A stretch of DNA of 64,000 nt. Origin: Treponema sp. (lineage in GTDB: Bacteria; Spirochaetota; Spirochaetia; Treponematales; Treponemataceae). The notes under the pieces were generated by a model, which had not been told where the DNA came from, ran no database searches, and was given only the letters and a program-made list of their open reading frames with translations. The DNA lies in assembly GCA_017464425.1 (NCBI GenBank), contig JAFUDX010000040.1:62001-126000 (forward strand). Direction: 5' to 3'. The position numbers and the translations under genes are program-made. Shown piece by piece: positions 26,795 through 34,606 of this stretch (position 1 is its first letter; each line of letters opens with the position of its first letter).

Positions 26795-28066
26795 TTACTT
26801 CGTAGCAAGAATCGCAATTCCTGGAAGAGTTTTTCCTTCCAAGAATTCAAGCGAAGCACCGCCGCCAGTTGAAACATGGCTCATCTTGCTTGCGAGGTTG
26901 AATTTGTTGACAGCCGCAACACTGTCACCACCGCCAACGACCGTCATTGCGCCGCGACCTGTGGCATCTGCAACGAGCTGTGCGACCGTAGCCGTGCCCT
27001 TTGCGAACGCCTCAAACTCGAATACGCCGACAGGACCGTTCCAAACGATTGATTTTGCCGTAGAAAGCACTTCTTTGTAGGCTTCGATTGTTTTTGGACC
27101 GACATCCATTGCCATAAGTCCGTCTGGAATGTCAACGCCGTCAACTGCGACTGGTGTTGCGTTTGCATCGAATTTGTCTGCCGCAACATGGTCAACAGGA
27201 AGAACGATTTTAACGCCCTTTGCCTCAGCATCTGCGAGCAATTTTTTAGCTGTGTCAATGAAGTCATCCTCAACCAAAGAGATACCAACTTTGTGTCCCT
27301 GTGCTTTGAGGAATGTGTATGCCATACCGCCGCCGATAACGAGGGCTGAAGCGTTCTTCAAGAGACTTTCCAAAACAGCGATTTTTGAAGAAACCTTTGC
27401 GCCACCGATGATAGCAACCTGTGGTTTTGGCGGATTTTCAACCATTGGCTGAATGTATTTGACTTCTTTTTCCATAAGGAAGCCGCCAACGCTTGGAACT
27501 GGCATGAATTTTGCGATTGAAGCGGTAGAAGCCTGGTCACGGTGAGCCGTACCGAATGCATCGTTTACGAAAATGTCGCCGTAGCTAGCCAACTCTTTTG
27601 CCATGACATCGCGCTCAGCGGCATCTTTTGAAGTTTCTTCTTTGTGGAAGCGGGTGTTTTCTAGCATTGCGACAGCTCCTTCTGGGAGAGCGTCGATTGC
27701 CGCTTTCTGACCGAGTGCGTCAGGCAAGAAAGTAACTTCTTTTCCGAGTTTCTTTGCGAAATATTCAACGACCGGCTTCATGCGGTTCTTTCCGTTGATG
27801 AATTTCTCTGCATCCTCAGAAGTCCAAGTTTTTCCGGCTTTTTCTGCCTTTTCCTGTGCCTTTTTGACATCCTTTTTGGGGTCACCGAGGTGGCTCATCA
27901 AAACGAGCGAGCGCGGATTCTGCTCCAAGATATACTGAATGGTCGGAAGAGCCGCCATAATGCGAGTGTCGTCCTGAACAACACCTTCTTTCATAGGAAC
28001 ATTGAAATCAACGCGCATGATAATGCGTTTGCCCTTCAAATCAACATCTTTTACTGTCTTAATCAT
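26795..28066 (-). CDS. pgk: Phosphoglycerate kinase
   Basis: Pgk (423 residues) is the glycolytic enzyme transferring phosphate between 1,3-bisphosphoglycerate and ADP. It has the N-terminal signature KRIIMRVDFNVPMKEG, substrate-binding Arg/His segments (LMSHLGDPK, LENTRFHKEE), the hinge region and the nucleotide-binding GGAKVSSKIAVLE and VGGGDSVAAVNKF blocks. It is complete and of normal length. AAGGAG precedes the ATG and a good promoter lies upstream. It is monocistronic; the ATCTGTG hairpins flank it on both sides. Confidence 0.97.
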   Translation of the reverse strand: MIKTVKDVDLKGKRIIMRVDFNVPMKEGVVQDDTRIMAALPTIQYILEQNPRSLVLMSHLGDPKKDVKKAQEKAEKAGKTWTSEDAEKFINGKNRMKPVVEYFAKKLGKEVTFLPDALGQKAAIDALPEGAVAMLENTRFHKEETSKDAAERDVMAKELASYGDIFVNDAFGTAHRDQASTASIAKFMPVPSVGGFLMEKEVKYIQPMVENPPKPQVAIIGGAKVSSKIAVLESLLKNASALVIGGGMAYTFLKAQGHKVGISLVEDDFIDTAKKLLADAEAKGVKIVLPVDHVAADKFDANATPVAVDGVDIPDGLMAMDVGPKTIEAYKEVLSTAKSIVWNGPVGVFEFEAFAKGTATVAQLVADATGRGAMTVVGGGDSVAAVNKFNLASKMSHVSTGGGASLEFLEGKTLPGIAILATK

Positions 28067-28098
28067 CTGTAACTCCTTTAAGATAGAAATCAGAAATC

Positions 28099-28127
28099 AT
28101 TTTACACTCTTGCTAAGATAAATTCAA
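28099..28127 (-). promoter_or_regulatory. Promoter of pgk
   Basis: Minus strand TTGAAT (28122-28127), 17 bp, TAAAAT (28099-28104), with a 33-nt stretch to the ATG that includes AAGGAG. Confidence 0.6.
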
Positions 28128-28137
28128 TGTAATTTTT

Positions 28138-28223
28138 ATCCACAGATTAGCACAGATATACACAGATTAAAAAAAAATCAATAATAAAATTAAATCTGTG
28201 ACAATCTGTGTAAATCTGTGGAT
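28138..28223. repeat. ATCTGTG-family inverted repeat
   Basis: ATCCACAGAT (28138-28147) and ATCTGTGGAT (28214-28223) are perfect arms. Each is followed inward by two more CACAGAT/ATCTGTG heptads at 9-10 nt spacing, with an A-rich loop. Here it sits between the divergent pgk and radical SAM promoters, so at this site it cannot be simply a terminator. Confidence 0.8.
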
Positions 28224-28231
28224 GATTTTGT

Positions 28232-28237
28232 TATAAT
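28232..28237 (+). promoter_or_regulatory. -10 hexamer (TATAAT) for a leaderless radical SAM mRNA
   Basis: A perfect TATAAT ends 6 nt before the ATG at 28244. No ribosome-binding site can fit. Confidence 0.65.
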
Positions 28238-28243
28238 AAAGCC

Positions 28244-29167
28244 ATGTTTTGCCCAACTGAAATCATTTTTGCCACTACCACCGCATGCAACTTGCACTGC
28301 CCGCACTGCTTTGTGAACCGAGAGCCGCACCAGCTTAAAACCGAAGATGCGCTCGCCTTTCTCAAATCAGCCCACGAATCCGAATTCTCGCAGATTGAGA
28401 AAATCGGATTTTCGGGCGGAGAGCCGTTTTTGCGCAGCGATTTTCTCGAAGAAATCATAAAATCTTCTATTGAATACGACTTTATGTTCGACCGAATCAT
28501 GACGAACGGCGACTGGTGGAAGACCGAGCAGGACTTACGCGCTACTTTGCGAAAAATCTACGACGCAGGTTACGACGGCAAAATCGGCGTGAGCTACGAC
28601 ACCTTCCACGCCCAAAGCGAAGAGCGAATCGCAACCTTCATTCAAACCGCGTGGGAAATCTTTGGTGGCGATTCAGTGGAAATTCAAAGTGTCCTTCCTA
28701 TTGGAGAAAAACTCCGCTCACTTGCGAAAAGGCTCAATCTCACCTACGAAGAAAATCTCTCAAAATCGGGGCTAGGAATCGCAACGCTCACACGCGATGA
28801 AATTTTTCTTCCCGCCTACATTCAGACCGAAAGCTATCAGGCAAACGACAGCCGCGCGTTCAAAGACAAAACTTGGTTCAAGGACGATTTCTGTGAGTCA
28901 ATGGGGCAGATTCTCTTTGTGCACGCCACGGGCGACATTGCCCCCTGCTGCGGCTTTGCGAACGAAAACAAGGCGCTCTTCATCGGAAAACTCACCGACA
29001 CATTCGACACCGTACTTCAAAAATCACGCGAAAACAACATGGTCTCACTCTGCTTTGAACGGGGGCTTTCGAGCGAAATCAAACGGCTTCAAAAAGAAGG
29101 AAAACTCCCCGCAGGCAAAACAAGCGACATCTGCACCTTCTGCGACTTTGTGTGCAACTGCCTATGA
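28244..29167 (+). CDS. Radical SAM protein with SPASM-like C-terminal cysteines
   Basis: A 307-residue radical SAM protein. The [4Fe-4S] motif is CNLHCPHC (residues 15-22, CxxxCxxC), followed by GFSGGEPFLR and a TIM-barrel core. The C-terminus has two cysteine groups, IAPCCGFANE and CTFCDFVCNC, as in SPASM-type auxiliary cluster domains used for peptide maturation and related chemistry. No precursor peptide gene is visible next to it, so the substrate is unknown. It is monocistronic, transcribed away from pgk, probably as a leaderless mRNA. It is convergent with the ATPase at 29183. Confidence 0.88.
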   Translation: MFCPTEIIFATTTACNLHCPHCFVNREPHQLKTEDALAFLKSAHESEFSQIEKIGFSGGEPFLRSDFLEEIIKSSIEYDFMFDRIMTNGDWWKTEQDLRATLRKIYDAGYDGKIGVSYDTFHAQSEERIATFIQTAWEIFGGDSVEIQSVLPIGEKLRSLAKRLNLTYEENLSKSGLGIATLTRDEIFLPAYIQTESYQANDSRAFKDKTWFKDDFCESMGQILFVHATGDIAPCCGFANENKALFIGKLTDTFDTVLQKSRENNMVSLCFERGLSSEIKRLQKEGKLPAGKTSDICTFCDFVCNCL

Positions 29168-29182
29168 ATGAAGTTCACTTGT

Positions 29183-30469
29183 CTAATCTCTCAGGCAGCC
29201 AATCGGAATTATAAAAATGCCGTCTTTCCTTCGGTAGGCGTATTCAGTTCCGGTGATTATGAGAAGCAAATCTGGCTCACGGAGACTTGGGGAATTTCCT
29301 TTTTTATTATATTCAGAAACCAGCCGTTTTATTTCGAGAAGATGGCGGCTTGCTTCTTCAATTTCACTGCTTCCAAGTTTGAATTCAATCAAGGCATATT
29401 TTCCATCACGCAGATGCAGAACGCAATCCGCTTCAAGATTATACCTGTCATGATAATAAGAGATTTTCCCATCGTCTCTTGCGCTGTATGCCCGCAAATC
29501 TCTCATGCAAAGGCTTTCAAAAATAAAATCGAAGGACTGCAAATCCGTCATATAATACTCTGGATTCAATCCCGAAGCCGCAACGGCAACCGAAGGGTCG
29601 CAGAAACCGCGCTTTTTACCTGAGCGAATCGCCGTAGCCGAGCGGATTGAAGGACACCACGCCTCAATGTCTTGAATAAGGAAGAGTTTTTCAAACGCCT
29701 GTAAGTATGATGCCAAAGTGTCATGCGAAATTGACTCGGAAGCTGAAACCACATCTTTTAAAATATTGCTTTCTTTTGCAAGCGTTGAGATATTCCGTGC
29801 ATACGACCGCAGAATCTGTCTTGCCCAGCTCGGATTTCGTTTTATGCCGTCAACTGTGGAAATATCAGTTTCGCAAACGATGTCTATGTAATCCCTCACA
29901 ATCTGCAACTTTGCACGGTCGCTTTTTCTTGAAAGGAATCCAGGCCAACCGCCACGGCACGCCGCAAAAATTATCTGCTCGATTTCCAAGTCGGACTTCG
30001 CCTCAATTTCCATATTGGGATTTTTAAAAAGGGCAGAAAGCGAGACCGTTCCGTTTGACTCCCCCGTCTCAAAAAGGCTCATGGTTTCAAGTCTCATCCG
30101 TGCAATCCGCCCTGTACCCGAATGATTTATTTGGGATTTATCAACAGAATTAGAGCCAGTGAGAATGTACAGACCTGTTTCGCCCCTTGCGTCAACCGAA
30201 ACACGCACGGCATCCCAAAGAACGGGTGCTTCCTGCCATTCGTCAATAAGACGAGGATTATCACCGTCAAGCAAAAGAGATGGCTTTGTTGCCGCTGTTT
30301 GGATATAACCTTGCCGTTTATCGGGATCTTGCATTCGGATAATGCTTTTTGCCTGATGCTCCGCAAGCGAGGTTTTCCCGCACCATTTTGGACCTTCAAT
30401 CAGAACCGCGCCACTGCATTCAAGTCGGAAGGCAAGCTCATCATCCTGTAGTCTTAACCTGTATTCCAT
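29183..30469 (-). CDS. AAA ATPase with DUF4143 C-terminal domain
   Basis: A 428-residue protein of the AAA_14/DUF4143 class. Walker A is EGPKWCGKTS (residues 25-34) and the Walker B-like strand is PRLIDEWQE. The C-terminal ~180 residues form the DUF4143 domain with a nuclease-like core (YYHDRYNLEADCVLHL followed by ALIEFKLGS, a D-x-E/xK arrangement). Such proteins are common, strain-variable and often proposed to be accessory or defence-related, but their role is not established. The promoter is unusual: five 23-bp direct repeats run through its -35 region, and TATAAT lies 6 nt before the ATG. Confidence 0.88.
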   Translation of the reverse strand: MEYRLRLQDDELAFRLECSGAVLIEGPKWCGKTSLAEHQAKSIIRMQDPDKRQGYIQTAATKPSLLLDGDNPRLIDEWQEAPVLWDAVRVSVDARGETGLYILTGSNSVDKSQINHSGTGRIARMRLETMSLFETGESNGTVSLSALFKNPNMEIEAKSDLEIEQIIFAACRGGWPGFLSRKSDRAKLQIVRDYIDIVCETDISTVDGIKRNPSWARQILRSYARNISTLAKESNILKDVVSASESISHDTLASYLQAFEKLFLIQDIEAWCPSIRSATAIRSGKKRGFCDPSVAVAASGLNPEYYMTDLQSFDFIFESLCMRDLRAYSARDDGKISYYHDRYNLEADCVLHLRDGKYALIEFKLGSSEIEEASRHLLEIKRLVSEYNKKGNSPSLREPDLLLIITGTEYAYRRKDGIFIIPIGCLRD

Positions 30470-30475
30470 AATTAT

Positions 30476-30503
30476 ATTATAAGCAATCGTAGTTTTTGTG
30501 CAA
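30476..30503 (-). promoter_or_regulatory. Leaderless promoter of the DUF4143 ATPase
   Basis: Minus strand TTGCAC (30498-30503), a 16-bp spacer containing one tandem-repeat core, TATAAT (30476-30481), then 6 nt to the ATG. Confidence 0.65.
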
Positions 30504-30599
30504 TATCAATCGTAGTTTTTGCGGTATTTTAATCGTAGTTTTTGCGGTATTTTAATCGTAGTTTTTGTTGTAAATCGACCGTAGTTTTTGCGCTAATTT
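30485..30599. repeat. Five tandem 23-bp repeats upstream of the ATPase
   Basis: Units start at 30485, 30508, 30531, 30554 and 30577. The core ATCGTAGTTTTTG (CCGTAGTTTTTG in the last) is invariant and the 10-bp tail varies; units two and three are identical over 23 bp. The first unit lies between the -35 and -10 of the ATPase promoter. Spacing near two helical turns places the cores on one face of the DNA, as expected of regulator-binding iterons. Confidence 0.9.
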
Positions 30600-30677
30600 T
30601 CGTTTTTTTTTATTCGGATTCTGTGCGATACTTAAAATAAAAAGAGAGCAAGGGAATATATAAAATCAGTAAGCCGC

Positions 30678-31754
30678 CTATTTAACTCTCCCTACGCTTT
30701 CATTGAACTCGACTCCGCTTATTTCTGTTTCGGCACCGAGTTCTATTCCGTCTTCCAAGTGCATGATTTCATTTTCAACGCAGCCCAAAGCAGCGTCAAA
30801 ATCTGGGGAATCGAGACGCACATCTAAAATCGGGCTTCGTTTTTTGTTTTCGTATGCAACGGAATATTTTGTGCGGTTCTGCGGCGTATTTTTGCGCTGG
30901 TTATACACATTCCACAAAAAGCGGGCGGCAATCAATTTGGTAACGATTGTTTCTTTTGAGACAGCATTTTCTGCATCAAGCGGCTTGGAAACGGGATTCA
31001 AAAGTCCACTTCCCGCAATTTTTACATACAGTTCCTTGTTTGAGAGATTTTTTCCGAGCGTGTAATTGAACAATACATCTGGGTGCAATTGAGCAATCAA
31101 AAGCATCTGCATGACGGTGATATTTTTTAGCGCAAGCAGTTCAGAATCAGTTCCGCTTGAATTCCGCAGATTCCAGCTCGTATTTCGCAACGATTCATAT
31201 GAATCGAGATAAAAGCCATCGAGCGAAAGAAAAGCTTCATCAAAATCGGCGACGGCTTCTGCATATTCTGCATTTGAAAAATGAGTAAGCGCTTCTTCAA
31301 GAATCAAAAGTGATTTTTCAGAGAATGACGCCATTTTTTCAGTGAAATTCTTTTCGATTCCGAGCCGATGCGCAAGAATCAATGCACGGGCATCCCCCTT
31401 AAAAGCGGAAACGGAACGCTCATGGCATTTTTTTGCCTGCGTCGTCTCTTTTAGCGCAAGATACACGCAGCCTTCAATCGCATACAGGCGCGACAGGGAC
31501 GCATTTTTGATGTTCACGGCCGAGAGAGCTGAATCGATGTCAGAAATCAATACGGTACAGTCAGACAAAAATTTTTTGTCGGCTGAAAGTTCACCAGAAG
31601 CAAAAAACTGCGCGTCCAAAACAGAAAAACGCCTTTCAAAATCAGAAACTTCCGCACTTCCTGCAAGCGTATCCGAATACACATCATCCTGCATGGAAAC
31701 GCACGATGCAAAAACAAAACTCGCACACAAGAATATAATTTCCAATTTTCTCAT
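30678..31754 (-). CDS. Uncharacterised lipoprotein
   Basis: A 358-residue exported lipoprotein with signal peptide MRKLEIIFLCASFVFASC and lipobox FASC (Cys18). The mature part is mostly alpha-helical, with alanine/leucine-rich pairs of helices (for example YAIEGCVYLALKETTQAKKC, ALTHFSNAEYAEAVADF) that look like TPR-type repeats. I recognise no named family. It lies 13 nt downstream of the large membrane-anchored propeller protein on the same strand, so the two are co-transcribed and likely work together in the envelope. Confidence 0.85.
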   Translation of the reverse strand: MRKLEIIFLCASFVFASCVSMQDDVYSDTLAGSAEVSDFERRFSVLDAQFFASGELSADKKFLSDCTVLISDIDSALSAVNIKNASLSRLYAIEGCVYLALKETTQAKKCHERSVSAFKGDARALILAHRLGIEKNFTEKMASFSEKSLLILEEALTHFSNAEYAEAVADFDEAFLSLDGFYLDSYESLRNTSWNLRNSSGTDSELLALKNITVMQMLLIAQLHPDVLFNYTLGKNLSNKELYVKIAGSGLLNPVSKPLDAENAVSKETIVTKLIAARFLWNVYNQRKNTPQNRTKYSVAYENKKRSPILDVRLDSPDFDAALGCVENEIMHLEDGIELGAETEISGVEFNESVGRVK

Positions 31755-31767
31755 TTCTAACTCCTCA

Positions 31768-34518
31768 TTATCTCACTTTCCATGCAACCAGTTTTTTATC
31801 AACCGTGACCGCAATACATTCGCTTACTTTGTCGCCGTTCACATCAGCAAAGACGGGCTTTCCCCAGCCAGTGAGCGGATAGCCGGAAAGGAGCTCCAGA
31901 TTTTCGTTAAATCCATAAATGACATTTGCATCAGCACAGACAAACAACTTTAGCTTGCCGTTCCGCTCGCAGTCCCGCAGGCAGAGATAGCCTTCTTTTG
32001 CAGTAGAATTTGGAATCTGCACGGTAAGAATCTGACCATCGCGGGAAATGCGGTACAAAAGCGCATCGTTTGAGAGCGCATAGAAATATTTTTCGCTCGC
32101 TACGACATTCGTCATAAAAACTCCGCCGAGTCTGAGCGGGAAACCGTCTGCCTGAGCACCGTCTTTTGAATCGGAACGCCAGACATTCATTTCGCCTGCC
32201 TGTGTGATAAATCCAATGTAATTTTTGCCGCCAGACTTCATAATCGCAGGACTTCCCAACGCAATGCCAGGAATTTCAAATGGATTCTCGAAGTTCACGC
32301 ACCGATCGCCTTCAAAGTAGTAGATTTTCCCCAAAAATCCCTTGCTGTAAATCGCAAAGCAGTTTCCGTTCAGAGCGGTAGCTTCGGATTTTGCGGAAAG
32401 GTCGGGAATTTCAATGCTCACGACCGATGAATCAGGCTTTACGATGAGCACCGTACCTTTTTCTGAAATGACGACAAGATTTTCACCTACCGCACACGGT
32501 CGAACGGATGCATTTTCGCCAAGCATGAGCGGAAATTTTCCGACATTCTCAAGATTTGCATTTAAAAGCGAAACGATTCCGTGCGAAGAAACTGACCACA
32601 AAACACCGCCATTTTTAGGCTTTTCGGAAGAAACGATGGAAATTGAATCAGAATCAGATTTTGTGGTAATAGTCATTCCTGACAGTTCAAGGGATTTGAT
32701 GTTTTTTGCCTCTTCGACCCAGTACACATGCTGCGGATTTTTGCCAGAATCAACTTGCAAATTGAGGGAGTCAGCCTTGCCTTCAAGATTCAGCGGGAAT
32801 CCAGGAACAGAATATAAACTGCCCGATTTTCGCGCACAGGCATGCAGATTAAGCTCAAGCACGGATTTTTCAAGCCGAACATCAAACCGCCCCATCGTGT
32901 AGAGTTTTAAAATCTGCGAGAACGACTCTTTTGAACGCAAGAAAAAGGGAACGCTCCGCTCAAGGTTGTAGAACAGAGAAATCGTTGCCTCATTTTTAAG
33001 TTCTTTTGATACATCGATATAAGTTTTCGTTTTGATCAGTGCCTTTCCCGAATGGGCATTTGTGTACACACATGAAAGACATTCGGCACTCTCGGAAAAA
33101 TAAATATTCCCGTCAAGAACCATAAAATACGGAGACGGCAGGTTTATTCCCAAAACCGAAAGCAGCCAGTTCAAAAAGGCAGGAAATTTTAGCTGCGGAA
33201 GCCTGACACCGCCTAAAATCAGCGAATTATCATCTTTTATGAGAATGGATTCGGTAAATGTATTGAATACTTTTTGGCGTTGCTTTTCATCGGTAACTTG
33301 CAGGACAAAAACAGGATCATTTTGATTTTCGATTCCAAGAACAGCGATTTCATTTCCTGTCCAAGAAAAAAGCAATTCATTTAAATCCATATTAAGCAGA
33401 GATTTAGACCAATCATCACAATTTTGCCAGAATTCTTCAGGATTTTGCACAGCCGGCACAAACGGGAGAACAGAATTTTTGAGTTCCTCAAGACTTCCCG
33501 CATTTAAAATCGTATAATACTGCACGACATCAGAAAATCGGGTGAGCAATGAGGGAACTGTAGATTTTTTGGCAAGAAGTGCGCTGAGCGAACGAGTGTC
33601 TTCAGGTTCAGAACTTATCGGAAGGCGGCACTGTACGCTGACATCAGAATCAGTAATGGTGAACGAAATAACGCTGAGTGAATCGGAAGAAACGATATTC
33701 GCCATTGATGAAAGGATTTCGTTTTCTTCTGTAACAACATGCATGAGGGAACGAGCATCCGCCACAATCCGAAGTTCGCCTTTTCCGCTTGTTTTAAAGA
33801 GCTGCAATTGTTCTTTCGTGTAGGAAACATCATTTTGAACAAGGCTTGCAGTAAGCAAATGCTCAAAAGAATCGGAAACAATCACCAGATTTTTAACTGA
33901 TTTGAAATAAAAGGTGAATTCGGCAGTTCTGTACACATAGTATGAAGTCTGCTCATTCTGCTCGTAGGAAATATTCTGGGTAATATCGTTCTGAATGGAA
34001 AGTTTGGGGTAAAAATATGAGGCGAGCCGAGAAAAGAGCGAAAAAATTCCCAAGTCAATTACCGCGACAAAATGAGAATCAACGCCGAGCCGTTCTCCAG
34101 AACCATACAGCGCAAAATCAACGGGCCGGGACGCGGCAAACTGCAAAAGATTATTTTCACGCAGAGAAGATGAGCGAAAATCCATAAACGGCTTACGGAA
34201 CGAAGAAAATTCGGGTGAAGAAAGCAACACATCCGCTGCCTGCAAATCAAACAGCGGATTTATCGTATCGAATGCGGAAGCAGTTCGTACATAGACAGAA
34301 TAATTTCGAGGAATTGAAGAAAACGATGATTTTTTATCAACGGCACAGAACAAAAAACACAGGGCGAGCAGGAAACAAAGAGACAGAACGATGATTATAA
34401 TAGAACGAAACATGCGAATAATCGGATTCGTATGTTTCGTTTCTGTAGTTTCTGCACTTTCTGTTGATGTTTCTGGTAATTCAGGTGCTTTTTGTTCTAA
34501 TTCTTCGATTTTTTCCAT
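31768..34518 (-). CDS. Large membrane-anchored protein with a C-terminal beta-propeller-like region
   Basis: A 916-residue protein. A ~35-residue acidic cytoplasmic tail precedes one membrane helix (SIIIIVLSLCFLLALCFLFC). Residues ~60-560 form an extracytoplasmic domain with a DUF3352-like feel (repeated strands; ALYGSGERLGVDSHFVAVID). The last ~330 residues contain repeated segments such as FPLMLGENASVRPCAVGENL, FEIPGIALGSPAIMKSGGKN, FPLRLGGVFMTNVVASEKYF and YPLTGWGKPVFADVNGDKVS. These resemble PQQ/FG-GAP propeller blades and end in a DVNGDKVSE calcium-loop-like motif. TATACT lies 6 nt before the ATG (leaderless). Function is unknown; envelope location is well supported. Confidence 0.85.
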   Translation of the reverse strand: MEKIEELEQKAPELPETSTESAETTETKHTNPIIRMFRSIIIIVLSLCFLLALCFLFCAVDKKSSFSSIPRNYSVYVRTASAFDTINPLFDLQAADVLLSSPEFSSFRKPFMDFRSSSLRENNLLQFAASRPVDFALYGSGERLGVDSHFVAVIDLGIFSLFSRLASYFYPKLSIQNDITQNISYEQNEQTSYYVYRTAEFTFYFKSVKNLVIVSDSFEHLLTASLVQNDVSYTKEQLQLFKTSGKGELRIVADARSLMHVVTEENEILSSMANIVSSDSLSVISFTITDSDVSVQCRLPISSEPEDTRSLSALLAKKSTVPSLLTRFSDVVQYYTILNAGSLEELKNSVLPFVPAVQNPEEFWQNCDDWSKSLLNMDLNELLFSWTGNEIAVLGIENQNDPVFVLQVTDEKQRQKVFNTFTESILIKDDNSLILGGVRLPQLKFPAFLNWLLSVLGINLPSPYFMVLDGNIYFSESAECLSCVYTNAHSGKALIKTKTYIDVSKELKNEATISLFYNLERSVPFFLRSKESFSQILKLYTMGRFDVRLEKSVLELNLHACARKSGSLYSVPGFPLNLEGKADSLNLQVDSGKNPQHVYWVEEAKNIKSLELSGMTITTKSDSDSISIVSSEKPKNGGVLWSVSSHGIVSLLNANLENVGKFPLMLGENASVRPCAVGENLVVISEKGTVLIVKPDSSVVSIEIPDLSAKSEATALNGNCFAIYSKGFLGKIYYFEGDRCVNFENPFEIPGIALGSPAIMKSGGKNYIGFITQAGEMNVWRSDSKDGAQADGFPLRLGGVFMTNVVASEKYFYALSNDALLYRISRDGQILTVQIPNSTAKEGYLCLRDCERNGKLKLFVCADANVIYGFNENLELLSGYPLTGWGKPVFADVNGDKVSECIAVTVDKKLVAWKVR

Positions 34519-34524
34519 AGGGAC

Positions 34525-34530
34525 AGTATA
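34525..34530 (-). promoter_or_regulatory. -10 hexamer (TATACT) for a leaderless mRNA of the propeller protein
   Basis: Minus strand TATACT, 6 nt, ATG at 34518. It lies back to back with the MATE promoter. Confidence 0.55.
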
Positions 34531-34568
34531 TCAAATTCTTCACAAAAATAAAGAAAAAAGCAAAAATT

Positions 34569-34598
34569 TATACAGATTTTTATTGTGAAATCTGTATA
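34569..34598. promoter_or_regulatory. 11-bp inverted repeat across the MATE promoter
   Basis: TATACAGATTT (34569-34579), an 8-nt centre and AAATCTGTATA (34588-34598) are perfect arms that span the region from -35 into the -10 box of the MATE gene. It could be an operator or a short relic of the ATCTGTG repeat family. Confidence 0.55.
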
Positions 34599-34600
34599 AT
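34595..34600 (+). promoter_or_regulatory. -10 hexamer (TATAAT) for a leaderless MATE mRNA
   Basis: TATAAT ends 6 nt before the ATG at 34607. Confidence 0.65.
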
Positions 34601-34606
34601 ACAATC

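Noticed and set aside
14706-28223. ATCTGTG hairpins as CRISPR-like repeats
   Set aside because: The heptads are palindromically arranged within single hairpins at separate loci, not in an array with unique spacers.
30485-30599. CRISPR array
   Set aside because: The 23-bp units abut with variable 10-bp tails and no 30-40 nt spacers, and no cas genes are present; it is a tandem repeat in a promoter.
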